From Nitrospira_E sp052156535 (GTDB lineage: Bacteria; Nitrospirota; Nitrospiria; Nitrospirales; UBA8639), in the NCBI RefSeq assembly GCF_052156535.1, contig NZ_JBQKUP010000029.1, positions 124,001-188,000 of the forward strand: 64,000 bases of DNA, in the 5' to 3' direction. Position 1 is the first letter of the stretch, and each line of letters begins with the position of its first letter. The notes below the pieces were generated by a model. It had not been told where the DNA came from. It saw only the letters and a program-made list of their open reading frames with translations, and made no database searches. The position numbers were made by a program, and so were the translations under genes. Shown in pieces: positions 8,703 through 16,440 of the stretch.

Positions 8703-10304
8703 ATGAGTAAATTTCTTTTTGTGACAGGTGGAGTAGTCTCGTCCCTAGGGAAGGGATTGTCTTCTGCGGCTATCGGACATTTATTGGAAAGCCGTGGCAT
8801 GACTATCACCTTTCTGAAGCTGGACCCCTACATTAATGTCGACCCGGGTACGATGAATCCCTATCAGCACGGGGAAGTCTTTGTCACCGATGATGGAGCG
8901 GAAACTGACTTGGACCTGGGGCATTATGAGCGATTTACCACGGTTCAGTTGCATCGGGAAAATAATTGTACGACAGGACGGATTTATGAGTCGGTGATTC
9001 AAAGGGAGCGAAGAGGAGAATATCTTGGAGCGACGGTCCAGGTCGTCCCCCATATTACGGACGCCATAAAGCAGACGATTCTCAATGTGGCCCATGACGT
9101 GGATGTGGTGATCGTGGAAATTGGCGGGACTGTCGGTGATATTGAAAGTCTGCCTTTTTTAGAAGCCATTCGACAAATGCCCTATGAGGTTGGTCGGGAA
9201 AACGTCCTATATATCCACCTCACTTTAGTGCCCTATATCGGAACGGCTGGGGAACTTAAAACCAAACCCACGCAGCATTCCGTCAATAAACTTCGTGAAA
9301 TCGGCATTCAACCCAATATCCTGTTGTGTCGGACCGATCGATTTCTTCCTCCTGGCGTGAAAGATAAAATTGCCATGTTTTGTAACGTGGATAAAGGTTC
9401 TGTCATCACAGCCAAAGATGTGGATTCCATCTATGAAGTACCGATTATCCTGAGAAAAGAAGGCCTGGATGAACTTATAGTCCGTTTACTCCATCTTGAA
9501 ACACGCCCGCCGAACCTTCGGGATTGGGATATTTTAGTCCAGAAGATTAAGCGGCCACGACATGAAGTCACGATCGCACTGGTTGGCAAATATGTAGAAT
9601 CTCGAGAATCCTATAAAAGTGTTTCGGAAGCCTTGACTCATGGCGGATTACACGATGAAACAGGGGTTCATATTCAATGGGTGGAATCAGGTGACATTGA
9701 AAAGGACGGCCCCGAACGTTTGTTAGCTGATGTGGATGGAATCTTAATTCCGGGAGGGTTTGGGCTTCGAGGGATTGAAGGAAAAATCGATACAATCCGG
9801 TATGCCAGGGAGAGGCATCTTCCCTTCTTTGGCATTTGCTTGGGTATGCAATGTGCGGTGATTGAAATTGCCAGAAGTCTCGGCGGACTTCAGCATGCCA
9901 ATAGTTCGGAATTCAATCCGGAGACGCCGTATCCCGTAATCGACCTCCTTCCCGAACAACGATCCATTCAAGAAATGGGCGGTACAATGAGATTGGGAGG
10001 GTTTCCCTGTCGATTGATTCCCAATACGCTTAGCTTTGCGGCCTATGGGCAATCGGATATTCGTGAACGACACCGCCATCGCTATGAATTTAACAATGAA
10101 TATCTGGAAGCTTTGACTTCAAAGGGTCTGACGGTTAGCGGGACATCCCCTGACGGAAGGCTGGTAGAAATCATCGAATTGGAAGGGCATCCCTGGTTTG
10201 TGGGTACGCAATTCCATCCAGAGTTTCAGTCTCGACTGTGTTCTCCTCATCCTCTTTTTTCTGCATTTATTGGCGCCGCGCTTCAAAGAAAATTCGGCAC
10301 GTAA
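8703..10304 (+). CDS. pyrG: CTP synthase
   Basis: Converts UTP to CTP with ATP and glutamine. The N-terminal synthetase domain (about 1-270) starts KFLFVTGGVVSSLGKGL with the ATP P-loop, followed by KLDPYINVDPGTMNPYQHGEV. The glutamine amidotransferase domain follows, with PGGFGLRG (oxyanion loop), FFGICLGMQCAV (nucleophile Cys) and GTQFHPEFQSR (His and Glu of the triad). At 533 aa it is full length. Its place between kdsB and kdsA is a common arrangement that links CTP supply to KDO activation. Confidence 0.98.
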   Translation: MSKFLFVTGGVVSSLGKGLSSAAIGHLLESRGMTITFLKLDPYINVDPGTMNPYQHGEVFVTDDGAETDLDLGHYERFTTVQLHRENNCTTGRIYESVIQRERRGEYLGATVQVVPHITDAIKQTILNVAHDVDVVIVEIGGTVGDIESLPFLEAIRQMPYEVGRENVLYIHLTLVPYIGTAGELKTKPTQHSVNKLREIGIQPNILLCRTDRFLPPGVKDKIAMFCNVDKGSVITAKDVDSIYEVPIILRKEGLDELIVRLLHLETRPPNLRDWDILVQKIKRPRHEVTIALVGKYVESRESYKSVSEALTHGGLHDETGVHIQWVESGDIEKDGPERLLADVDGILIPGGFGLRGIEGKIDTIRYARERHLPFFGICLGMQCAVIEIARSLGGLQHANSSEFNPETPYPVIDLLPEQRSIQEMGGTMRLGGFPCRLIPNTLSFAAYGQSDIRERHRHRYEFNNEYLEALTSKGLTVSGTSPDGRLVEIIELEGHPWFVGTQFHPEFQSRLCSPHPLFSAFIGAALQRKFGT

Positions 10305-10319
10305 CGAACTGGATTTATC

Positions 10320-11168
10320 ATGGCTCAGCCAACCCAAGTCGATATTGGCCCGTTCTCCGTTGGCGGAAGTTTCCCGCATTTTTTAATTGCGGGGCCTTGC
10401 GTGATCGAAAGCGAAAAATTGGTTATTGAGACCGCTGTTGCCATTGCGGAAATTGCCAAAGATCTTGGCATTCCATACATCTTTAAGGCGTCCTATGATA
10501 AGGCCAATCGCACTTCGATTTCTTCATTCAGGGGGTTGGGCATAAAGGAAGGCTTGAAAATCCTCAAGAAAATTCGCAGTGAGTTAGGTATCCCCATTCT
10601 CACGGATATTCACGAAGTCCACGACGTTTCTCGGGTTGCTGAGGTTGTAGATGTGTTACAAATTCCCGCTTTTTTATGTCGACAGACCGATCTGTTAGTT
10701 GCTGCCGCAAAATCCGGTCGGGTGGTCAACGTGAAAAAGGGACAGTTTCTGTCCCCTTGGGATATGGCGAATGTTGTCCATAAATTGCAAGAGGCCGGGA
10801 GTAGAAAAATTTTCTTAACTGAGCGGGGGGCTAGCTTTGGCTATCAAAATCTTGTCGTCGATATGCGCTCATTACCCGTTATGAGAAATCTGGGATACCC
10901 GGTGGTATTTGATGCAACCCATAGCGTGCAATTGCCTGGAGGAGGGGGGACGGTCTCTTCAGGACAACGGGAATTTGTGGCGCCATTAGCCCGTGCGGCG
11001 GCCGCGGCTGGATGTGACGGATTCTTTATGGAAGTCCATCCTCGCCCGGAAGAGGCACTATCCGATGGTCCAAACATGATAAGATTGAGTGAGTTGCGAG
11101 GTTTATTAGCACAACTTCAAGCCATTTGGCAGGTAACCGGAAAGGGAGAAATCTCTCCTCTTACATGA
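10320..11168 (+). CDS. kdsA: 3-deoxy-8-phosphooctulonate synthase (KDO-8-phosphate synthase)
   Basis: Condenses arabinose-5-phosphate with phosphoenolpyruvate to KDO-8-phosphate. FLIAGPCVIESEKL, FKASYDKANRTS and TDIHEVHDV are the PEP- and sugar-binding blocks. GRVVNVKKGQFLSPWDM and LTERGASFGYQNLVVDMRS are diagnostic for KdsA over the related DAHP synthase. FMEVHPRPEEALSDGPNM closes the barrel. The Asn of VNVKKGQ sits where metal-dependent KdsA enzymes carry Cys, so this looks like the metal-independent class (inference from the family). It starts 15 bases after pyrG. Confidence 0.97.
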   Translation: MAQPTQVDIGPFSVGGSFPHFLIAGPCVIESEKLVIETAVAIAEIAKDLGIPYIFKASYDKANRTSISSFRGLGIKEGLKILKKIRSELGIPILTDIHEVHDVSRVAEVVDVLQIPAFLCRQTDLLVAAAKSGRVVNVKKGQFLSPWDMANVVHKLQEAGSRKIFLTERGASFGYQNLVVDMRSLPVMRNLGYPVVFDATHSVQLPGGGGTVSSGQREFVAPLARAAAAAGCDGFFMEVHPRPEEALSDGPNMIRLSELRGLLAQLQAIWQVTGKGEISPLT

Positions 11169-11196
11169 GTTTTTACAAAGAAATATTTGAATCTTC

Positions 11197-11814
11197 ATGA
11201 ATCAAACTGAAGTAGTAAAAGAAAAGTCTGAACAAAATGATGTAATTATGGGAGAAGTCTATCTCAATCTTCCAAATTCTCTTACTCTCTTGCGCATCCT
11301 GTTAATTCCTGTTTTTGTCTGGTTGTTCTCTGAATCTAGTCCTGACCGGGCCATGGCAGCCGCCCTGGTGTTTGCTTGTGCGGCTTTTACGGATTTTCTT
11401 GACGGATATTTGGCCAGAAAAAGTGGTCAGATAACCAATTTAGGGAAATTGCTGGACCCGGTTGCCGATAAACTCCTGGTGGCCTCCGGACTAATTCTTC
11501 TTGTGCAATTCCAGCGTGTTGCGGTGTGGTTGGCTATTGTGATGATTGCACGCGAAATGATTGTGACCGGAGCCAGGGTGGTCGCAGCGAAAGAGGGATT
11601 TGTGGTTCCAGCGGACTCTCTTGGGAAATTCAAAGTCATCGGGCAAATCGGGGGGATTCTGTGCCTTATTCTTCAAGGGGTTTGGGCTCAAAGTGAGGGG
11701 GCCATGGCTACTATTGGAACCGGACTGTTGTATATTGCCTTGTTTTTCTCTTTATTTTCCGGCTGGCGATATCTCATGCAAATCTTTAAGAAAATTAGTC
11801 CGCAATATTGGTAG
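11197..11814 (+). CDS. pgsA: CDP-diacylglycerol-glycerol-3-phosphate 3-phosphatidyltransferase
   Basis: Inner-membrane enzyme that makes phosphatidylglycerol phosphate, the first step to PG and cardiolipin. The CDP-alcohol phosphotransferase motif is complete: DFLDGYLARKSG followed by LGKLLDPVADK, with the four Asp that hold the metal ions. LPNSLTLLRILLIPVFVWLF is the usual first membrane span. About five further hydrophobic segments follow. The N-terminus has about 25 charged residues before this span; a downstream start (M18, GEVYLNLPN) would give a more usual length, so the start is uncertain. plsY follows after about 20 bases, joining two phospholipid steps. Confidence 0.93.
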   Translation: MNQTEVVKEKSEQNDVIMGEVYLNLPNSLTLLRILLIPVFVWLFSESSPDRAMAAALVFACAAFTDFLDGYLARKSGQITNLGKLLDPVADKLLVASGLILLVQFQRVAVWLAIVMIAREMIVTGARVVAAKEGFVVPADSLGKFKVIGQIGGILCLILQGVWAQSEGAMATIGTGLLYIALFFSLFSGWRYLMQIFKKISPQYW

Positions 11815-11836
11815 GAGTGCTCACAAGTCGCTCGGA

Positions 11837-12433
11837 ATGGATATATATTTATTAGGAGTTGTCAGCGCTTATCTCTTAGGATCTATCCCATTTGGCTTAG
11901 TTGTTTCTCGCATTTTCGGAGCAGATGATCCGCGCACACAGGGAAGCCAGAACATCGGTTTTACCAATGTTCTGAGAGTATCAGGTAAAAAAGTAGGAAT
12001 ATTAACTCTAATTGGTGATTTAGGGAAAGGAACGGTTGCGACCGTTATCGCTGGCTTCTTCGGGTTTCCTTGGCTCTGGATTCTTATCATAGGCTTTTCG
12101 GTCCTTCTTGGTCATGTGTTTTCTCTATTTTTAGGATTTAAGGGGGGGAAAGGAGTCGCCACGGCCTTAGGAGCCATTATTGGAATACATCCGCTGATTG
12201 GATGGCTTCTTGTTGGTGTGTGGTTAGGGGCGGTTTTGGTATTTGGATATTCCTCAGGTGGCGCTCTGCTGGCTTTTAGTGTGTTTCCATTCTTGGCCTA
12301 TTTCCTGACTTTCGACTACTATTTCTGCTTTTTTGCTGTTGGAGTGACTGCCGTCATTTTTTTCTGCCACAAAGAAAACATTCTCCGTCTTATTCAGGGG
12401 ACCGAAAGTAAAATGAGACTTTTCTCAATTTAA
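11837..12433 (+). CDS. plsY: Acyl-phosphate:glycerol-3-phosphate acyltransferase
   Basis: Integral membrane enzyme that acylates glycerol-3-phosphate at position 1 using acyl-phosphate. It begins MDIYLLGVVSAYLLGSIPFG, with the SGxIPF-like first motif, and carries GSQNIGFTNVLRVSGKK (a GSGNxGxTNxxR-type phosphate loop, with Gln for Gly) and FKGGKGVATALGAI (motif 3). Five membrane spans are apparent. The open frame runs further upstream into pgsA, but the ATG at 11837 gives a protein of 198 aa, the family length, and the upstream extension does not resemble the family. Confidence 0.94.
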   Translation: MDIYLLGVVSAYLLGSIPFGLVVSRIFGADDPRTQGSQNIGFTNVLRVSGKKVGILTLIGDLGKGTVATVIAGFFGFPWLWILIIGFSVLLGHVFSLFLGFKGGKGVATALGAIIGIHPLIGWLLVGVWLGAVLVFGYSSGGALLAFSVFPFLAYFLTFDYYFCFFAVGVTAVIFFCHKENILRLIQGTESKMRLFSI

Positions 12434-12475
12434 CATAATATTTATTATCCGACGCTATAAAATGTAAGGTTTAGG

Positions 12476-13849
12476 ATGCATTTAGGTAATTTTTCACCAA
12501 TATTTTCATTATGTTGCCTTCTTTTGTGTATTTCTCCGTCACCCGCAGTCAGTCAAACAGCCAAAGAACTTAGAGGGCTAGAGCTTCTGGGAGATATCGA
12601 ACAGGCCATCACCAGCCTGGCTGAACGGGTGACCCCTACGGTAGTCAATATTACACCGATTCGTGAAATCGCTCAGGGACAAGGGTTTCAGCGACGGGCG
12701 CCATTTTCTCAAGGGAGTGGCTCAGGTGTTATCGTGCGGGAGGATGGCATTATCGTAACCAACAATCATGTAGTTGGGGAAGACGCCAGGGAGGCAGATA
12801 TCCGGCTATCCGATAAATCCAACATGATTGCTCGGGTGATTGGACGTGATAAAGAAACCGATATAGCGGTCCTCAAAATTGAATCTGACCGGAAATTTCC
12901 AGTCGCTCACTTTGGGGACTCCAATGCCTTGAAGGTGGGGCAATGGGTATTGGCTGTCGGAAATCCGATGGGGTTAGACCGCACAGTGACCCTAGGCGTG
13001 ATCAGTGGGATTGGAAGGGAACGACTCAATTTATCCCGGTATGAAAATTTCATTCAAACGGATGCCGCAATCAATCCAGGGAATTCAGGGGGGCCGCTCT
13101 TTAACCTTCGAGGTGAGGTGATCGGGATTAATACCGCCATAATCCATATGGCACAAGGCATAGGATTTTCCATTCCCGCCGATATGGTTTCGCGGGTGGT
13201 TGATCAACTGGTGTCCCAGGGGCGAGTGGTTCGTGGGTGGCTTGGTGTCGGGATTCAATCTCTCACGAAAGAACTTGCGGAACAATTTGGGATTAAGGAA
13301 GGCCATGGGGTTCTCGTCAACGAAGTGTATGAACACGATCCCGCCCATGTGGCCGGGATTAAACCAGGGGATATCATTGTGTCGGTAGACAACAGTTCGG
13401 TTGATTCGCCCAACCAACTGTCGAGACTTGTTGCGCGTGTTGGACCTGGTGAAAATGCCAAAATTCTGGTGTTACGGGAGGGAAAAGAGTTGACCTACTT
13501 GGTGCCGATAGTGGAAAGGCAGGAAAAATCCACGTTGGCCTCACTCCCCTTGCAAAAATCAGAGGTCACCTTAGGGCTTGATGTCCAGGGGCTTACAGCT
13601 GCACTCGCTGAGCAATTTGAATTAGAAGAAACCGTTGGCGTGCTTGTGACAAAAGTTGACCCAGGCGGTCTCGCGAACTCTGAGGGGATTCAGGAAGGAG
13701 ATTTGATTAACGAGGTTAATCGGAAAACGGTCCGGACCGTTACCCAATTTTCCGAGGAAGTCGCCAAAGTGAAGCCGGGTCAGACCATTCTACTTCGAAT
13801 TATTCGAAAAACAAGAGCCTTTTTCATTGTGATTAAAACGCTGCCTTAA
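12476..13849 (+). CDS. Periplasmic serine protease of the HtrA/DegP family
   Basis: Envelope quality-control protease/chaperone. A hydrophobic signal sequence occupies about residues 7-27, ending near PAVSQ. The trypsin-like domain has the full triad: H98 in VTNNHVVG, D129 in KETDIAVL and S204 in NPGNSGGPLF. Two PDZ domains follow (about 265-355 and 370-455). This layout is that of DegP/DegQ rather than DegS, which has one PDZ. The long LA loop of E. coli DegP is not seen, so DegQ or MucD may be the nearer comparison. It is the last gene of the plus-strand run and converges on the EF-G-like gene with 28 bases between. Confidence 0.93.
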   Translation: MHLGNFSPIFSLCCLLLCISPSPAVSQTAKELRGLELLGDIEQAITSLAERVTPTVVNITPIREIAQGQGFQRRAPFSQGSGSGVIVREDGIIVTNNHVVGEDAREADIRLSDKSNMIARVIGRDKETDIAVLKIESDRKFPVAHFGDSNALKVGQWVLAVGNPMGLDRTVTLGVISGIGRERLNLSRYENFIQTDAAINPGNSGGPLFNLRGEVIGINTAIIHMAQGIGFSIPADMVSRVVDQLVSQGRVVRGWLGVGIQSLTKELAEQFGIKEGHGVLVNEVYEHDPAHVAGIKPGDIIVSVDNSSVDSPNQLSRLVARVGPGENAKILVLREGKELTYLVPIVERQEKSTLASLPLQKSEVTLGLDVQGLTAALAEQFELEETVGVLVTKVDPGGLANSEGIQEGDLINEVNRKTVRTVTQFSEEVAKVKPGQTILLRIIRKTRAFFIVIKTLP

Positions 13850-13877
13850 AGCCTCCCCTACTATAAGTAAGAGGGGG

Positions 13878-15980
13878 TTAATGGGACGAAACGGCTTCCT
13901 TTTCCTTTTTATGTTCTTCCACAATACGATTAAGGCAATCCTTCGGTACTTCCTCGTAACCTGAAAATTCCATCACATAACTACCCTTTCCAGCCGTCAT
14001 GGACGTCAAAGAGGGAGCATACTTCAGCATTTCCGCTAGCGGCACAAAGGCCTTCACAATTTGATTGTGCCCCTTAGTCGCCATTCCCTGTATGCGTCCA
14101 CGGCGCGAGTTAAGATCTCCAATCACGGTTCCCACCAAATCATCCGGGACTAGCACATCTACGGACATAATGGGTTCAAGAATCGTGCTTTGAGCGGCCT
14201 CCAGGGCATGCTTGAGGGCCATTGATCCGGCCACTTTAAAGGCCAACTCCGAAGAATCGACGGGATGATGAGATCCATCATAGACAGCCACGCGAATATC
14301 CACGATGGGAAACCCGGCAACAATCCCATGTTGCAGGGCTTCGATCACGCCCTTTTCCACTGCGGGGATGAAATTCCGTGGTATGACGCCACCCACAATT
14401 TTGTTGTGAAATTCAAATCCGGCCCCTCGGGGAAGGGGCTCAATTTGTAGCCAACAATCTCCATATTGTCCATGCCCACCGGTTTGTTTTTTGTATTTTC
14501 CCTGGGCCTGGGCCAGTCGATGGATGGTCTCCTTATAGGGGACTTTCGGCATGTGCAAGTCCACTTCTACACCATACTTGCGTCTCAGTTTGTCTAAAGT
14601 GGCATCAATGTGGCTCTGCCCCACTCCACTTAATAGCATTTCTTTTGTCTCTTCATTCCTAAGAAACTCGAGGGAGGGATCTTCTTCAACTAACTTATGT
14701 AAACCTAAGCTGACCTTGTCAATTTCATTCTTGCTTTTTACCTCTAAGGCATACGACATGACCGGCCGCGCTATTTTCAGGCCTGGGAATATAATGGAAT
14801 GTCGTTCATCGCAAATGGTATCGCCGGTTTGAGTATCTTTTAATTTACCGATGGCCACAATATCTCCGGCGGAGACCTGATTAACCTGGTGATGCTTCTT
14901 GCCCACGGAGAAAAAAAGATGTCCACCTTTCTCCTTGGTTTGCCGGGAGGCATTATAAAACCCTGAATCTGCATGTAGAGTCCCTGACAGCACTCGCACA
15001 AATGATAAACGCCCCATAAATGGATCGATGGTGGTTTTAAAGACGAAAGCTGAAAATGGATCCTGTGGATCAGATTTTCGTTGACCTTCGTCATGCGTCT
15101 GAGGTTGCAGGCCAATATTGGGATGGAGACTGGAACGATCGGAGGGAGACGGGAGATATCGTTGTATCGCATCGAACAGGGTTGTGGTTCCAATATTGCG
15201 AATAGCAGATCCGCATAATACCGGAACAAGCTTCCCCTCTAATGTGCCGAGCGTCAATCCATCGTGTAAATCTTCATTTGAGATCTCACCTTGGGAGAGA
15301 TATTTTTCCACCAATTGATCATTCGTTTCTGCCACCTGTTCCATAGCTCGGCGCCGGAATTCATTCGCCATGGATTGGTGTTCCGGAGAAATCTCCGTGT
15401 TGTGGGTTTTGGGCGTGCCGGAAGCCGGAGCTATGACACTCCTTGAAATGAGATCAATGACCCCGGTCAGTGTGGATTCTTCTCCAACGGGAATGGTGAT
15501 TGGAACTCCGGCGAATCCCAATGTTTTTTCACACTCTGCCAAAATCGAGCGATAGTCCGTTCGTTCTTTATCCAGTTCATTGATAAACAGGAGACAGGGA
15601 AGTTCGTGTTCCTGAATAAGGTCCCAGACTCGTTCGATTTCTGACCGAAGCCCTGTACTGGCCCCTACAACAAGCACCACGCCATCCACCGCCCTGAGAG
15701 CGGATTGAACCTCAAAGGCATAATCGCTCATTCCCGGTGTATCTATAAGATTGACTTTTGTGCCCTGCCATTCGAACTGGCAGATGGTCGAACTAATGGA
15801 ATGGTGCCTGTGAACCTCTTCAGGTTCAAAATCACCAATGGTATTTCCCTGAGGAATAGACCCCATGGCCGGGATGACTCCCGTGGAAAAGGCCAGTGCT
15901 TCACAAAGGGTGGTCTTTCCTGCCCCCGGGTAGGAACAAATGACCACGTTACGGATGGATGGGGCCGATTCGTGTGGCAT
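13878..15980 (-). CDS. EF-G-like translational GTPase (FusA2-type paralogue)
   Basis: Full-length, five-domain EF-G relative (700 aa) of the non-canonical group with FusA2-like members; function in the cell is unknown. G domain: SYPGAGKTTL (P-loop, with Ser where most EF-G have Ala or Gly), DTPGMSDYAFEV (G3) and INELDKERTDY, where the G4 motif NKxD reads NELD. Domain IV and V blocks include GGHGQYGDCWLQIEP, GVIPRNFIPAVEKG and RRGRIQGM. A clear Shine-Dalgarno (gagaggagg) and a near-perfect promoter support the start and active expression. It stands alone, with no ribosomal genes nearby, unlike the main fusA. The altered G4 Lys is the main oddity. Confidence 0.9.
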   Translation of the reverse strand: MPHESAPSIRNVVICSYPGAGKTTLCEALAFSTGVIPAMGSIPQGNTIGDFEPEEVHRHHSISSTICQFEWQGTKVNLIDTPGMSDYAFEVQSALRAVDGVVLVVGASTGLRSEIERVWDLIQEHELPCLLFINELDKERTDYRSILAECEKTLGFAGVPITIPVGEESTLTGVIDLISRSVIAPASGTPKTHNTEISPEHQSMANEFRRRAMEQVAETNDQLVEKYLSQGEISNEDLHDGLTLGTLEGKLVPVLCGSAIRNIGTTTLFDAIQRYLPSPSDRSSLHPNIGLQPQTHDEGQRKSDPQDPFSAFVFKTTIDPFMGRLSFVRVLSGTLHADSGFYNASRQTKEKGGHLFFSVGKKHHQVNQVSAGDIVAIGKLKDTQTGDTICDERHSIIFPGLKIARPVMSYALEVKSKNEIDKVSLGLHKLVEEDPSLEFLRNEETKEMLLSGVGQSHIDATLDKLRRKYGVEVDLHMPKVPYKETIHRLAQAQGKYKKQTGGHGQYGDCWLQIEPLPRGAGFEFHNKIVGGVIPRNFIPAVEKGVIEALQHGIVAGFPIVDIRVAVYDGSHHPVDSSELAFKVAGSMALKHALEAAQSTILEPIMSVDVLVPDDLVGTVIGDLNSRRGRIQGMATKGHNQIVKAFVPLAEMLKYAPSLTSMTAGKGSYVMEFSGYEEVPKDCLNRIVEEHKKEKEAVSSH

Positions 15981-16005
15981 GCGAACCTCCTCTCAATTTC
16001 CTTGA

Positions 16006-16034
16006 ATTTTAGGTAGGAGAGGAAGGAGTGTCAA
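16006..16034 (-). promoter_or_regulatory. Sigma-70 type promoter of the EF-G-like gene
   Basis: Read on the minus strand: TTGACA (16029-16034), exactly 17 bases, TAAAAT (16006-16011). Transcription would begin near 15999, leaving a 20-base leader that holds the gagaggagg ribosome site. Both boxes are at or one base from consensus. Confidence 0.72.
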
Positions 16035-16305
16035 TGAAAAAGAACAATGGCCTGTCAGGAGATCAACGCTCTTTTGATTTTATCGTCAGTGGACCGACAG
16101 ATAAGACTTCAAAAAACCTGCACGGTGATTTGCGGTAAAAAATATTCAGGCAAAATTTTCCTAGTAAATTCTGCGATTTTCTCTTGAAAATGGACCCGAG
16201 CATTTTGTTCGAAAATTCTGGCACCCAGGTTGCTCTAGTGTCCTATCCAAGAGAGTAAAAATTGATGCCAATTCCATGGTGGCCCATACACCGGTATCAA
16301 TGAAC

Positions 16306-16382
16306 GAAACGATGTAAGTCGTTTCATCTCTCGCCCCTTTTCTCGTACAGGCTGATGCAGGCATCAGGATCTATTGAGATCC
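16306..16382. promoter_or_regulatory. Cluster of three inverted repeats before the LuxD-like fusion gene
   Basis: The 406 bases between the promoter at 16006-16034 and the gene at 16441 contain no convincing ORF. Within them lie three perfect inverted repeats: GAAACGA/TCGTTTC (16306-16312 and 16319-16325, 6-base loop), CTGATGC/GCATCAG (16352-16358 and 16361-16367, 2-base centre) and GGATCT/AGATCC (16367-16372 and 16377-16382, 4-base loop). The second has the look of a dimeric operator, since a 2-base loop cannot fold into RNA; the others could be RNA hairpins in the leader. No run of T follows, so they are not terminators. A regulatory role is inference. Confidence 0.4.
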
Positions 16383-16440
16383 AGGGAACGTCTTGCTCTA
16401 AAAAGTAGGTATTAACACTTAATTTTCGGTGGGGGATCGC

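Noticed and set aside
13852..13877. Hairpin between htrA and the EF-G-like gene as a shared terminator
   Set aside because: CCCC/GGGG and TACT/AGTA pair only with a 3-base bulge, and no T run follows on either strand.
16161..16364. Minus-strand 67-codon frame before the fusion gene
   Set aside because: It covers two of the inverted repeats, has no ribosome site and no recognisable features.
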